Assembly: GCF_020667895.1 (NCBI RefSeq)
Contig: NZ_JAFMPS010000007.1
Location: 1-64,000, forward strand
Reading direction: 5' to 3'
DNA: 64,000 nucleotides
Source: Alcanivorax sp. 1008
Lineage (GTDB): Bacteria; Pseudomonadota; Gammaproteobacteria; Pseudomonadales; Alcanivoracaceae
How positions within the stretch are numbered: position 1 is the stretch's first letter; each line of letters begins with the position of its first letter. Under the pieces are notes generated by a model. It was given only the letters and a program-made list of their open reading frames with translations. It was not told where the DNA came from and did no database searches. The position numbers were made by a program, and so were the translations under genes. Of this stretch, positions 34,363 to 43,370 are shown piece after piece.

Positions 34363-37300
34363 ATGATTATCAGAATTTTGCGGAGCATGCTGTTGCTGTT
34401 GGGCATGCTTGGTTTGATCAGTTGTGGCGGCGGCAGCGGCGGCGGTGGTGCTGACGAAGACACTCTGGTGGTGGTTCAGGGGCAGGTGATTAATGGTCCG
34501 CTGGTTGGCGCCACAGTTTCCATTACTGATGGGACTGACACGGTGCTTGGTTCAGCCATCACGGATGCGCAGGGCAACTTTAGTATACAGCTGACCAATC
34601 CGGTCTCGCCTCTACTAGTGGTGTCTGATGGCGGCACGCTTGATGGTGTCCCTTATTCGGCACAATTGCGTGCCTATTGCTCAGTTGATGAAGATAGCGC
34701 AACGCTAAGCTGTCATGTCACGCCCTACAGCAGCCTTATTGCACAGCTTGTTGATGCGGACCCGGAGCTTTCTGTGCAGCAAGCGGCGCAGAAGGTGTTT
34801 GATGTTTTCGGTCTGGATGAAGACCCCTTCGTTTCGGATAACGCCGAGCCTGACTCGGTGCCTCTTTACTTCTTTGATCTTGATGCAGCACGTGCAGCTA
34901 TCAATGGTGGCGCGGGTTTATCCAGTTGGCTGGACTCAATGGCCGCATGGGTGAATGCTCCGTTCGTTGGCGCCGCCCCTGAGGGGACGCCGGTGTATCG
35001 AGTTTTACTGCGTCAGAGAACGCTTGGCGGAACCGCTGGCCCGGACTATGTGGATGTTCCCATGGGAGGTGTGGCGCAATTCAATATGGTGCCGGATGCC
35101 AACTATGTGGTGGAGAGCACTCGCGGTTGTGGCGGTAGTTTGGACGGTACTGTTTACACCACGGCGCCAATTATCAGTGCCAGCGCTGTGACTGGTGTGT
35201 GTCAGGTTGAAGTCTGGTTTGGTTTGGAGAAGTTTTCTGTCAAATATGTTGCTGGAGAAAACGGTTCTATCACTGGAGACGCGGAACAGTCGGTTAGCTA
35301 TGGATTTGACTCCAGCGAGGTCATTGCAACCCCTGATACTGGCTATGAGTTTGTCGCTTGGAGTGATGGTTGGGTTGATAGTGACCCAGAAAATGTGCCT
35401 CCGGTTAAGCGTAGTGATACTAATATTACGGAGGATTTGACTGTTACGGCGATCTTCCAGCGCCAACAATTAACGCTGACGTACCAGGCAGAAACCGGTG
35501 GCACCATCACGGGCGATACAGAGCAAACGGTTTTCTACGGTGAAGATGCCACTGAAGTCGTGGCTGCGCCGACGGCTGGCTACGATTTCGTTCGCTGGAG
35601 CGATGGCCTTTTGACCCCGCAACGTACCGATAGAGTGGTGACATCAAGTGCCACATTAACGGCATCTTTTTCGGCCAGACCTGAATCAGTACCTTGGTCG
35701 CAGGGCCTTCATGATGGTGATATCAGTGTTCGGGTTCAGGGGCCTACCCGTGTTGAGCTTGATTGGCCGACTCAGCCAGATACAACCTATGATTTATATA
35801 TCGCTACTGACCCAGAAACTGTGCTGGATCAGTACGCGTTGTTTGGTGCCACCTTGATGGCTGATGTGGTGCCACCGCTGACTATCAACGGCCTGACCGC
35901 TGAGCAGCCCGTATATCTCGCTTTGCAGGCTAATGACGTTCTTAGCGCATGGACCAGCTTCGTACCGCGTAGCTGGGGCCTGAATGGATCCGTTTTCGCG
36001 CAGGCACGTGACCCGCTGGGGCAGCGTTTTGTTGGCGGAAACTTCGCCCGGGTGATTCAGAATGTTGGAGGTGCTTTAAGCCTGCCGTCTGCGACGTTTA
36101 CCTCGCTGCCAGATCATGGATTGGCCTTTCCGGATGTTAATGGCGTGGTTTACGCCGTTGCCGCAGATGGGGTAGGTGGCTGGTACATCGGCGGTCAGTT
36201 TTCCTCTGTAAATGGCGAGCCGCGCCAGAACCTAGCCCGCATTGACAGTGCGGGAAATTTGCTGGACTGGGCCAGCTCCGTGGGCGGTCCAGGGGCGGTG
36301 GTGAAATCGCTGTACAGTAGCGGTCTCCAGTTGGTGGTTGGAGGGCTCTTTAGCAGTGCGGCGGAAGCAGGCGAGGCAGGAGCCCCACGTAGTAATCTGG
36401 CTTTGTTTAATGAAAGCGGCGAGCTGGATAGCATCTTTGCACCGGTTGTTAACGGAGAGGTTCGGGCCATCACAACTTTCAATGATGCCATTCTTGTGGG
36501 CGGCAGTTTTACCATGATTGGCTCTGTTGATGCCGGTGGCATTGGCCTGATTTCGTCGGACGGGACCGCAGTCCAGGCGCAGGGCTCCTTCAATGGCCCC
36601 GTGAATACCTTGCTTATTACTGACAGTCAGCTCGTTGTTGGTGGCGAATTCACAGCGGTTACCGTTAATGGTGACACTCAGCCCCAAAGTCTGCTGGCGG
36701 AATTTGAACTTTCTGAAACTTTCTCTCTGCCGTCGCGCTCTTGGTCATTTACCGGTCCGTCTGGGATGGCAGTAAATGCTCTGCTGGAAGCTGATGGCCG
36801 GCTGCTGGTCGGAGGGTCTTTCACTGCTATTGATGGCAGCCCACGGGGCGGCTTTGCCGTGATTGATGCGGATGACGGCGTGCTCGACTCTGCGATTGCA
36901 GTCGATGGGGTGGTGAATGCGGTGGTTCTGTCCGATGGAATTATTTACCTTGGCGGTGATTATGGCTTGGCGACCGGTATCAATGGTACCCAGTCGCGTA
37001 CTTCATTGGCGGCCTTCGATGAAGCCGATAATTTGTTGGACTGGAACCCCGGCTTAAGTGGTGAGGTCGATGCTCTCATCACAGAGAATAGTGTGGTCAC
37101 CGTGGCGGGCCAAATTCGCGGTGCATCGGCGCAGCCAAGAGAACGTCTGGCTGCCTTTGATGCGGATGGCAATCTGCTGCCGTGGGCGCCGGCAGCGAAT
37201 AATGATGTGTTGTCATTGGTCGTTCACGGTGATGCAGTATATGCCGGCGGACGTTTCGATCAGATGGGTGAGTCAGTGGCGGACACAGGGCGCGCTTATC

Positions 37301-38082
37301 TGGGCGCACTGGATCGTCAGGATGGCACCTTGCTGCCATGGAATCCGGGCGCCGATGGTGAGGTCAATGCGCTGCTTAGTGCGGGTGCTGTGATTTATGC
37401 CGGCGGTAACTTCAGTGACGTTGGAGGGCTATCTCGCCAGAACCTTGTAGCCATTGACCTGACTGGTGTTCCGCTTGTCTGGAACCCGGGGGCCAACGGT
37501 AGTGTTGATGTCTTGCTGGCGGATGGCGGTGCTATATATGCGGGTGGCCAATTCACTTTAGCCGGTGGCGGTGTTGCAGATACTGCACGCTCCTATCTGG
37601 CGGCGTTTGATACAGATGGAGATCTGCTTGGATGGAATCCAGCGGTGGATGGCCGTGTGCGCAGCATGGCATTGCTCAACGGCGACATTTATGTCGGCGG
37701 CGACTTTGCCAATGCGGGAGCAGCGGTTGCTGATACTGCGCGGGAAAATCTGGCGGCGTTTGATTCGCTTGGTGGTCTGCTGGCATGGAGTCCCGGGGCA
37801 AATGGCAGCGTTGTCGGGCTATCCGCTGCGGATGATGTGATCTACGCGGTGGGTGACTTTACTCAGGTGGCGGGACAGCCAAGAGTCGGTCTGGCAGCGC
37901 TGGACTCACTGGCTGCCCTGCTTGACTGGAATCCTGCCGATATTGTTCAGCCATACTCTGTCCAGGCGGCCGATGGTTTGATTTCGGTAACCGGTGGCTT
38001 TACCCGCCTCAGTGGCGTGGTTGACGCACCGCGTTCGGGACTGGCTCTGTTTGATGACTCTGGGGAGTTATTGGCGCGCTGA
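34363..38082 (+). CDS. Large lipoprotein with InlB-type and beta-propeller-like (delta-60) repeats
   Basis: 1239 residues from ATG 34363 (AGAGGA upstream; an in-frame GTG at 34336 is less likely). Lipobox LISC with Cys21, then CGGGSGGGG. About 35-105: carboxypeptidase-regulatory-like beta domain (VVQGQVINGPLVGATVSI). About 290-445: two InlB B-type repeats (YVAGENGSITGDAEQ..., YQAETGGTITGDTEQ...), each with a GY(E/D)FV-x-WSDG core. About 545-1239: some 14 repeats of roughly 45-55 residues with the pattern (L/I)Y-(V/A)-GG-(D/Q/S)-F, as in delta-60/DUF5122 repeats, expected to form one or two propellers. Outer surface location is likely (no Asp after Cys). Possible adhesin or polymer-binding protein; function unknown. 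Confidence 0.85.
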   Translation: MIIRILRSMLLLLGMLGLISCGGGSGGGGADEDTLVVVQGQVINGPLVGATVSITDGTDTVLGSAITDAQGNFSIQLTNPVSPLLVVSDGGTLDGVPYSAQLRAYCSVDEDSATLSCHVTPYSSLIAQLVDADPELSVQQAAQKVFDVFGLDEDPFVSDNAEPDSVPLYFFDLDAARAAINGGAGLSSWLDSMAAWVNAPFVGAAPEGTPVYRVLLRQRTLGGTAGPDYVDVPMGGVAQFNMVPDANYVVESTRGCGGSLDGTVYTTAPIISASAVTGVCQVEVWFGLEKFSVKYVAGENGSITGDAEQSVSYGFDSSEVIATPDTGYEFVAWSDGWVDSDPENVPPVKRSDTNITEDLTVTAIFQRQQLTLTYQAETGGTITGDTEQTVFYGEDATEVVAAPTAGYDFVRWSDGLLTPQRTDRVVTSSATLTASFSARPESVPWSQGLHDGDISVRVQGPTRVELDWPTQPDTTYDLYIATDPETVLDQYALFGATLMADVVPPLTINGLTAEQPVYLALQANDVLSAWTSFVPRSWGLNGSVFAQARDPLGQRFVGGNFARVIQNVGGALSLPSATFTSLPDHGLAFPDVNGVVYAVAADGVGGWYIGGQFSSVNGEPRQNLARIDSAGNLLDWASSVGGPGAVVKSLYSSGLQLVVGGLFSSAAEAGEAGAPRSNLALFNESGELDSIFAPVVNGEVRAITTFNDAILVGGSFTMIGSVDAGGIGLISSDGTAVQAQGSFNGPVNTLLITDSQLVVGGEFTAVTVNGDTQPQSLLAEFELSETFSLPSRSWSFTGPSGMAVNALLEADGRLLVGGSFTAIDGSPRGGFAVIDADDGVLDSAIAVDGVVNAVVLSDGIIYLGGDYGLATGINGTQSRTSLAAFDEADNLLDWNPGLSGEVDALITENSVVTVAGQIRGASAQPRERLAAFDADGNLLPWAPAANNDVLSLVVHGDAVYAGGRFDQMGESVADTGRAYLGALDRQDGTLLPWNPGADGEVNALLSAGAVIYAGGNFSDVGGLSRQNLVAIDLTGVPLVWNPGANGSVDVLLADGGAIYAGGQFTLAGGGVADTARSYLAAFDTDGDLLGWNPAVDGRVRSMALLNGDIYVGGDFANAGAAVADTARENLAAFDSLGGLLAWSPGANGSVVGLSAADDVIYAVGDFTQVAGQPRVGLAALDSLAALLDWNPADIVQPYSVQAADGLISVTGGFTRLSGVVDAPRSGLALFDDSGELLAR
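35230..35683 (+). repeat. Two InlB B-type repeats
   Basis: Coding repeats at about 35233-35455 and 35470-35683 in the large lipoprotein. Shared pattern: G-(E/G)-xx-(S/T)-ITGD-x-EQ-(S/T)-V-x-YG, then GY-(E/D)-FV and a WSDG turn. Confidence 0.8.
36000..38065 (+). repeat. About 14 delta-60-like propeller repeats
   Basis: Coding repeats, each with a VGG/AGG-x-F strand followed by R-x-x-LA-x-(F/I/L)-D and a D-W-x-P turn. Some repeats carry an extra ADTA/ADTG loop (three copies: 37264-37290, 37570-37590, 37725-37745 approximately). Confidence 0.75.
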
Positions 38083-38099
38083 GATTGGCAACAGACGAT

Positions 38100-38128
38100 A
38101 AAAAACGCCGCATGATGCGGCGTTTTTT
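38100..38128. terminator. Bidirectional Rho-independent terminator
   Basis: AAAAAACGCCGCAT, then ATGCGGCGTTTTTT: a perfect stem with flanking A and T runs. It serves the lipoprotein gene (plus) and the tandem thioredoxin-fold gene (minus), which converge here. Confidence 0.93.
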
Positions 38129-38146
38129 ATGGGAGGCAACTGCGGA

Positions 38147-38905
38147 TTAACCGTAGGTGCGATCCAGATATTCAATAATCGCTTTTGACTCGAACAGTTC
38201 TGTCCCGGTATTTGGGTCAATCAGATAGGGTACCGCGACACGGCCGGCACGCTCAATCAGGGCTTGCCGATTGCGCTGGGTCGGCTGGTAATCCGGCATA
38301 AGCTTTCGCCGCATTGGCGGCATAAGCCAGTCGGCAGGCTGGTCGCGGCCAACCTGACGGAGAATGTGCGGCAGCTCAAGTTCAGTCATTCGCTCGCGCA
38401 CCAGACGGGCAAATGGGCTCGCTTCAAAGCTGAACAGCTCCAGTGGCTGCTCTGCCTGACGGACGTTGCCGTCGGCTCGAACGCCTCTGCCACGGCGTAA
38501 TGCCGATGCGGCAAAAGAAGCCGGGGTGCGCATGGCCTTCAGTTTCCAGCGCTGGGGGGCCGGCTGATTGCCATATGTTGAGTATAGGTATTCGACGATG
38601 TCGGCGGACTCATACATAGCCTCGTCTGTGTTTGGGTCGAACAGGAACGGGAACTGCTGCTTGCCGCCCAGACGCTCAACCAGCGGCCGGAATACGCTGC
38701 CATTCTTCGGGCAGGGGTAGATCAGCGCGTCTATATCGAGGTCAGTCAAGGCTTCACGCACTACCCGGCAAAATGGGCAGCCTTCCATATCGTAGATTTC
38801 CAGCATTTCCTCAGGCTGGCGTCCGGCGCTGCCAATACGGATGCCGCGGCCCTGGCCGGCAACGGAGGCGAGTAGTGAGGTGGCGACTTCAAAGGCGTGG
38901 TTCAT
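38147..38905 (-). CDS. Tandem glutaredoxin/GST N-terminal-domain protein
   Basis: 252 residues made of two thioredoxin-fold units. Unit 1, about 33-112: LEIYDMEGCPFCRVVREAL with CPFC at 43-46, then QFPFLFDPNTDEAMYESADIVEYLYSTYG. Unit 2, about 155-252: LELFSFEASPFARLVRERM, where both Cys are lost (SPFA), then AVPYLIDPNTGTELFESKAIIEYLDRTYG. The near-parallel layout shows internal duplication. Unit 1 keeps a possible redox centre, unit 2 only the cis-Pro and glutathione-binding ES motif. No GST C-terminal helical domain is present. Substrate unknown. Divergent from the fadA-like gene. Confidence 0.82.
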   Translation of the reverse strand: MNHAFEVATSLLASVAGQGRGIRIGSAGRQPEEMLEIYDMEGCPFCRVVREALTDLDIDALIYPCPKNGSVFRPLVERLGGKQQFPFLFDPNTDEAMYESADIVEYLYSTYGNQPAPQRWKLKAMRTPASFAASALRRGRGVRADGNVRQAEQPLELFSFEASPFARLVRERMTELELPHILRQVGRDQPADWLMPPMRRKLMPDYQPTQRNRQALIERAGRVAVPYLIDPNTGTELFESKAIIEYLDRTYG

Positions 38906-39132
38906 ATAGGTCTCCCGTTGGATGTCGGCAAGGTAGAGGGGCGGGGCGGCAAGGTCAACGGCGTAACAGGCCGGAAAGCAGCAACCGGGCTAGTGACCAG
39001 AGTTGATTATAAGGTCAAGCCCTTTGAGCATTCCTGTCATTGTCCGCCGGACTGAGGTTCAGGCAGTCTAGCGCCTCCCCCGGCATCAGCCGGTTTCTGC
39101 AAGCTTTTGATAAGGCGAGAGGAGTCGTCTCC

Positions 39133-40344
39133 ATGACCGAAGCCTATATTTACGATGCGATTCGCACCCCGCGTGGCCGGGGCAAGAAAGATGGTTCCCT
39201 GCATACCGTTAAGCCGATTGATCTGGTGGTAGGCCTGATTCATGAGATCAAGGCCCGTTTCCCGAACATGGACCCGGCGCTGATTGATGATGTGGTGATG
39301 GGTATTGTGTCGCCGCTGGGTGATCAGGGCGGCGTGCTGCCGAAGATTGCCGCGCTCAAGGCCGGCCTGCCGGAAACGGTATCTGGTTTGCAGGTCAACC
39401 GTTTCTGCGCCTCTGGTCTGGAAGCTGTGAATCTGGCTACCCAGAAAGTACGTTCAGGCATGGAAGATCTGGTGTTGGCAGGTGGTGTCGAAGTGATGAG
39501 TCGGGTGCCGATGGGCTCCGACGGTACACCCTGGGCCATGGATCCGGAGACCAACTATGAAACCGGATTTATTCCGCAGGGTATTGGTGCCGACCTGATC
39601 GCCACTATCGAAGGTTTTTCCCGCCGTGACGTGGACGAGTTCGCAGCTTCTTCGCAGAACCGTGCCGCTGCGGCCTGGGACAAAGGCTACTTCGCCAAAT
39701 CCGTAGTACCAGTTAAAGATATGAACGGTTTGGTGGTTCTTGACCGTGACGAGCACGTACGCGCTGGCACCACAGCTGACACGCTGGCTGGTCTGAATCC
39801 GTCGTTCGCCATGATGGGTGAGATGGGTGGCTTTGATGCGGTCGCTCTGCAGAAATACCACTGGGTTGAGAAGATTGATCACGTCCACACCCCGGGCAAC
39901 TCCTCCGGTATTGTTGATGGCGCCACTCTGGTGCTGATCGGATCGAAGGAAATTGGTGACAAGATTGGTGCCAAGCCGCGTGGCCGCATTGTCGCCACCG
40001 CAGTAAGCGGGGCCGACCCGACTATTATGTTGACCGGCCCGGCGCCAGCGTCCTTCAAGGCACTGGCCAAGGCTGGCATGAAAGTCAGCGATATTGACCT
40101 GTTTGAAATCAACGAAGCCTTTGCCTCCGTGGCCATGCGCTACATGAAAGACATGGGCATCAGCCATGACATTACCAACGTCAATGGCGGCTCCATCGCC
40201 ATGGGGCATCCGCTCGGCGCCACCGGCGCCATGATTGTCGGAACCGTGCTGGACGAGCTGGAGCGTCGTAACAAACGTTTCGGCCTGTGCACCCTGTGCG
40301 TGGGCGCAGGCATGGGTATCGCCACCATCGTTGAGCGCCTCTGA
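39133..40344 (+). CDS. Acetyl-CoA acyltransferase (thiolase), FadA/FadI-like
   Basis: 403 residues from ATG 39133, preceded by GAGGAG. Cleaves 3-oxoacyl-CoA with CoA. Nucleophile Cys92 in [34 protein letters not shown] and the second catalytic Cys in [13 protein letters not shown] near the C-terminus make a canonical degradative thiolase, distinct from the SCPx-type enzyme at 16357. It starts 28 bases before the 3-hydroxyacyl-CoA dehydrogenase/enoyl-CoA hydratase gene, with which it should form the alpha2-beta2 complex. The FadA/FadI distinction is not certain from reading alone. Confidence 0.92.
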   Translation: MTEAYIYDAIRTPRGRGKKDGSLHTVKPIDLVVGLIHEIKARFPNMDPALIDDVVMGIVSPLGDQGGVLPKIAALKAGLPETVSGLQVNRFCASGLEAVNLATQKVRSGMEDLVLAGGVEVMSRVPMGSDGTPWAMDPETNYETGFIPQGIGADLIATIEGFSRRDVDEFAASSQNRAAAAWDKGYFAKSVVPVKDMNGLVVLDRDEHVRAGTTADTLAGLNPSFAMMGEMGGFDAVALQKYHWVEKIDHVHTPGNSSGIVDGATLVLIGSKEIGDKIGAKPRGRIVATAVSGADPTIMLTGPAPASFKALAKAGMKVSDIDLFEINEAFASVAMRYMKDMGISHDITNVNGGSIAMGHPLGATGAMIVGTVLDELERRNKRFGLCTLCVGAGMGIATIVERL

Positions 40345-40372
40345 GCGGCCACCGGACACGGAGAATTTTGAA

Positions 40373-42535
40373 ATGACAGAATCAACCATTCGCTGGGAAA
40401 AAGACGCGGATAACATTGTCACCCTGATCCTGGATGACCCGCAGCAGTCCGCCAACACCATGAACGAGCGCTACACCCGCTCGATGAACGAGACGGTGGC
40501 GCGTCTTGAGAAAGAGAAAGCCGACATCGCCGGCGTCATCATCACCTCGGCAAAGAGCACATTCTTTGCTGGTGGTGACCTGAAGGACCTGATTAAGGTC
40601 ACCAAGGCCGATGCAGGCAAGATGGCTGAAGGTGGTCGCATCCTCAAGGGCGACCTGCGCAAGCTGGAGACCCTTGGTATTCCGGTGGTTGCTGCGCTGA
40701 ACGGTACCGCTCTCGGTGGTGGCCTGGAAATTGCTCTGGCATGTCATCGTCGTATTGCGTTGAACAATCCGAAGGCTCAGTTCGGCTTGCCGGAAGTGTC
40801 TCTGGGCCTGCTGCCTGGCGCCGGCGGTATCGTCCGCACCGTGCGCATGATGGGTGTGCAGAACGCACTTATGAATGTGCTGCTGCAAGGTCAGCGCATG
40901 AAGGCGGATAAGGCCAAGCAGGTCGGCTTGATCGATGAGATCGTCGATACCCCGGAAGAGATGATTGCCAAGGCGAAAGAGTGGATCAAGGCTAACCCGA
41001 AGAGCCAGCAGCCGTTCGATGTTAAAGGCTACAAAATCCCCGGTGGCACGCCGAGCGTACCAGCATTTGCCATGAACCTGCCGGCATTCCCGGCCAACCT
41101 GCGCAAGCAGATCAAGGGCGCTAACTACCCGGCTCCGAAGGCGATTATGTCCGCCGCAGTTGAAAGTACCCAAGTGGACGTGGATAACGCCTTCAAAATC
41201 GAAGAGCGCTATTTCATCAGTCTGGTTACCGGTCAGGTTGCGAAGAACATGACTACTGCGTTCTTCTTCAACCTGCAGGCTATCAACGCAGGTGCTAGCC
41301 GTCCCAAAGATGTGCCCAAGTTCAAGGCTGAGAAGGTCGGTATTCTTGGCGCTGGTATGATGGGTGCGGGTATCGCCTATGTCACTGCGCGCTCTGGCTC
41401 CGTGGCCGTGCTTAAGGATATTTCTGCCGAGAACGCCGAGAAGGGTAAGGACTACTCGCGCAAACTGCTCGACAAAGAAGTATCCCGCGGCAAGATGACT
41501 GCCGAGAAGAAAGAAGAAATCCTGTCGCGCATTATTGCCACCGCAGACCCCAAGGACTTCGAAGGTGTCGACTTTGTTATTGAAGCAGTGTTTGAAAGCA
41601 CTGAGCTGAAGCACAAGGTCTTTCAGGAAATTGAAGGCGTGGTCAAGCCGGACGCGGTGCTTGGCTCTAACACCTCGTCGCTGCCAATCACCAATCTGGC
41701 CAAGGGCGTCAAGCGTCAAGCGGATTTTATCGGCATTCACTTCTTTAGCCCGGTCGACAAAATGCCGCTGGTTGAAATCATCTGTGGCGAGGAGACTAGC
41801 CCGGAAGCGCTGGCCAAGACCTACGATTACGTGCAACAGATCAAGAAGACGCCAATCGTGGTTAACGATGCCCGCGGCTTCTTTACCACCCGTGTGATCG
41901 GCACCTTCGCCAATGAAGGTATCGCCATGCTGGGTGAAGGCCTGAGTGCCCAGTCCATCGAGCAGGCTGCCATGCAGGCTGGCTATCCGGTGGGCACCCT
42001 GAATCTGATTGACGAGATCAACATGGAAACCGCACTGCGTATCGGCAAGGCGGCCCGTGATGATGCCAAGGCCGAAGGCAAAGAGCCCATGCCTGAGCAT
42101 CCCGCCGAGAAGGTAATGAAGAAGATGGTCGAAGAGCTGGGCCGTCCGGGCAAAGTTCAGGGCAAGGGCTTTTACGATTATCCGGAAGGAGGCAAGAAGA
42201 GCCTCTGGCCGGGTCTGAAAGATGCCTTTGGCGGTGACAAGGACATTCCCTTCGAGGACATGAAGGAGCGTCTGATGTTCGTCGAGGCCATCGAGGCGGT
42301 GAAGTGTTTCGAGGAGGGCGTCATCGAAGCAGTGGCTGATGCCAATATCGGCTCTATCTTCGGAATCGGCTTCCCGGCCTGGACCGGTGGCGTAATCCAG
42401 TTCATTAACCAGTACGAGGGCGGCTTGGCCGGCTTCGTCAAGCGTGCCAATGAACTGCAGGCTAAGTATGGTGATCGTTTTGCCGTGCCGAAGCTGCTAG
42501 CTGACAAGGCTGCCAAGGGCGAGATTTTCGTCTGA
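40373..42535 (+). CDS. Bifunctional enoyl-CoA hydratase / 3-hydroxyacyl-CoA dehydrogenase, FadB/FadJ-like
   Basis: 720 residues from ATG 40373 (GGAG ten bases upstream). Residues about 1-190: crotonase domain with FFAGGDLKDL, GTALGGGLEIALAC and the catalytic Glu of PEVSLGLLPGAGG. About 320-500: NAD-binding domain beginning KVGILGAGMMGAGIAY, with HFFSPVDKMPLVEI. From about 500: C-terminal helical domains with the FxTRV start (GFFTTRVIGTF). Converts 2-enoyl-CoA to 3-oxoacyl-CoA. Length matches FadJ/FadB (about 715-730). Co-transcribed with the thiolase, ended by a strong terminator. Confidence 0.93.
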   Translation: MTESTIRWEKDADNIVTLILDDPQQSANTMNERYTRSMNETVARLEKEKADIAGVIITSAKSTFFAGGDLKDLIKVTKADAGKMAEGGRILKGDLRKLETLGIPVVAALNGTALGGGLEIALACHRRIALNNPKAQFGLPEVSLGLLPGAGGIVRTVRMMGVQNALMNVLLQGQRMKADKAKQVGLIDEIVDTPEEMIAKAKEWIKANPKSQQPFDVKGYKIPGGTPSVPAFAMNLPAFPANLRKQIKGANYPAPKAIMSAAVESTQVDVDNAFKIEERYFISLVTGQVAKNMTTAFFFNLQAINAGASRPKDVPKFKAEKVGILGAGMMGAGIAYVTARSGSVAVLKDISAENAEKGKDYSRKLLDKEVSRGKMTAEKKEEILSRIIATADPKDFEGVDFVIEAVFESTELKHKVFQEIEGVVKPDAVLGSNTSSLPITNLAKGVKRQADFIGIHFFSPVDKMPLVEIICGEETSPEALAKTYDYVQQIKKTPIVVNDARGFFTTRVIGTFANEGIAMLGEGLSAQSIEQAAMQAGYPVGTLNLIDEINMETALRIGKAARDDAKAEGKEPMPEHPAEKVMKKMVEELGRPGKVQGKGFYDYPEGGKKSLWPGLKDAFGGDKDIPFEDMKERLMFVEAIEAVKCFEEGVIEAVADANIGSIFGIGFPAWTGGVIQFINQYEGGLAGFVKRANELQAKYGDRFAVPKLLADKAAKGEIFV

Positions 42536-42556
42536 TCTGGTGGCTTTCTGGCAAAC

Positions 42557-42592
42557 AAAAAAGGCCGGGCACGCATGCCCGGCCTTTTTTTT
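42557..42592 (+). terminator. Strong Rho-independent terminator after the fadA/fadB-like pair
   Basis: GGCCGGGCA at 42563-42571 pairs with TGCCCGGCC at 42576-42584 around CGCA, flanked by six A and eight T. Confidence 0.95.
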
Positions 42593-42818
42593 GGTCACAG
42601 TGGGGCCGGCCTGCTACGGCATGCGACCGGTTGCCGAGCCCACGGGAATCGCTGCATACTGGCCGTGAAGACAGCAAGCACTATGGCGGGACGAGCTCGG
42701 CTGACAGCGAGGCCCATTGCTGGGCTTGAGCCATGCGGTGTATGGGGCCGTTGCGAAACATATCTGGTGTCTGGGGCGCCGGACTAGAAGAAAGAATAAC
42801 AACTGTTGGGGGCTGAAG

Positions 42819-43016
42819 ATGGGCAAGCGTCAGGGTGATGATAACAAGACCTTTTTCAACAGCGACCGGTTCTTCAATGAGGGCGGCAAGTGGTTTTTCA
42901 CCACTCGCGAGGGCCAGCTGAAGGGGCCGTTTGATAGCCGCAAAGATGCAGAGCAGGAGCTGATGCTTTATCTGCGTGCCCTTGAGGAGCGGGCTAAGTT
43001 CGGTCTGAACCCTTGA
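42819..43016 (+). CDS. DUF6316 family small protein (65 aa)
   Basis: 65 residues from ATG 42819, which has a GGGGGCT about nine bases upstream; a longer frame from 42717 does not extend the family match. The core, SDRFFNEGGKWFFTTREGQLKGPFDSRKDAEQEL, is the diagnostic DUF6316 pattern: a short three-stranded sheet with a GPF turn, then a helix. This small domain occurs across Pseudomonadales and relatives; no function is established. It lies 44 bases before the DUF6482 gene on the same strand. Confidence 0.78.
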   Translation: MGKRQGDDNKTFFNSDRFFNEGGKWFFTTREGQLKGPFDSRKDAEQELMLYLRALEERAKFGLNP

Positions 43017-43060
43017 GCCTTTTCACGTCACCACTACATGTCTGAGTGCAAGCTCGTGGC

Positions 43061-43363
43061 ATGAAAGTGTTCATTTCCAGTCTCGATAATGTGGACATCC
43101 CCTTGCTGAGAATTCGCTCCCTCGGTCTCGGTTTATATACCGTGGAAGTCACCCTCAGTGACGGCTGGGCTGTGGTCTGTGACGATCAGGGGGAGGTGTT
43201 GCGCTTCACAGGAATGGAGTGGGCCCGTCGCCGCCTGAGTCATTTGAAGGTGCGGCGTGCGGTACTGCACCATGCCTCCGCTTATCACGAGATGATAGGT
43301 GCAGAGGAAAGCAGGCCGGGGCCATTGGAAGTTCCAATAAGTTGGCCAGCAGATGGTCACTGA
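43061..43363 (+). CDS. DUF6482 family small protein (100 aa)
   Basis: 100 residues from ATG 43061 (GTG at 43046 possible). Pattern of DUF6482: IRSLGLGLYTVEVTLSDGWAVVCDDQGEVLRF, then a helix with WARRRL and the end motif HHASAYHEMIG. Cytosolic, no membrane segment. Function unknown. Follows the DUF6316 gene closely and converges with the photolyase gene, only seven bases between the stops and no terminator seen. Confidence 0.72.
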   Translation: MKVFISSLDNVDIPLLRIRSLGLGLYTVEVTLSDGWAVVCDDQGEVLRFTGMEWARRRLSHLKVRRAVLHHASAYHEMIGAEESRPGPLEVPISWPADGH

Positions 43364-43370
43364 AACGCCG

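Noticed and set aside
39454-40461. Open frame of 335 codons on the minus strand
   Set aside because: Antisense to the thiolase gene, crossing into the next gene; no family features.
40382-42100. Open frame of 572 codons on the minus strand
   Set aside because: Entirely antisense to the fadB/fadJ-like gene, whose product has full family motifs; the antisense product is His/Leu-rich and matches no fold. A codon-bias shadow.
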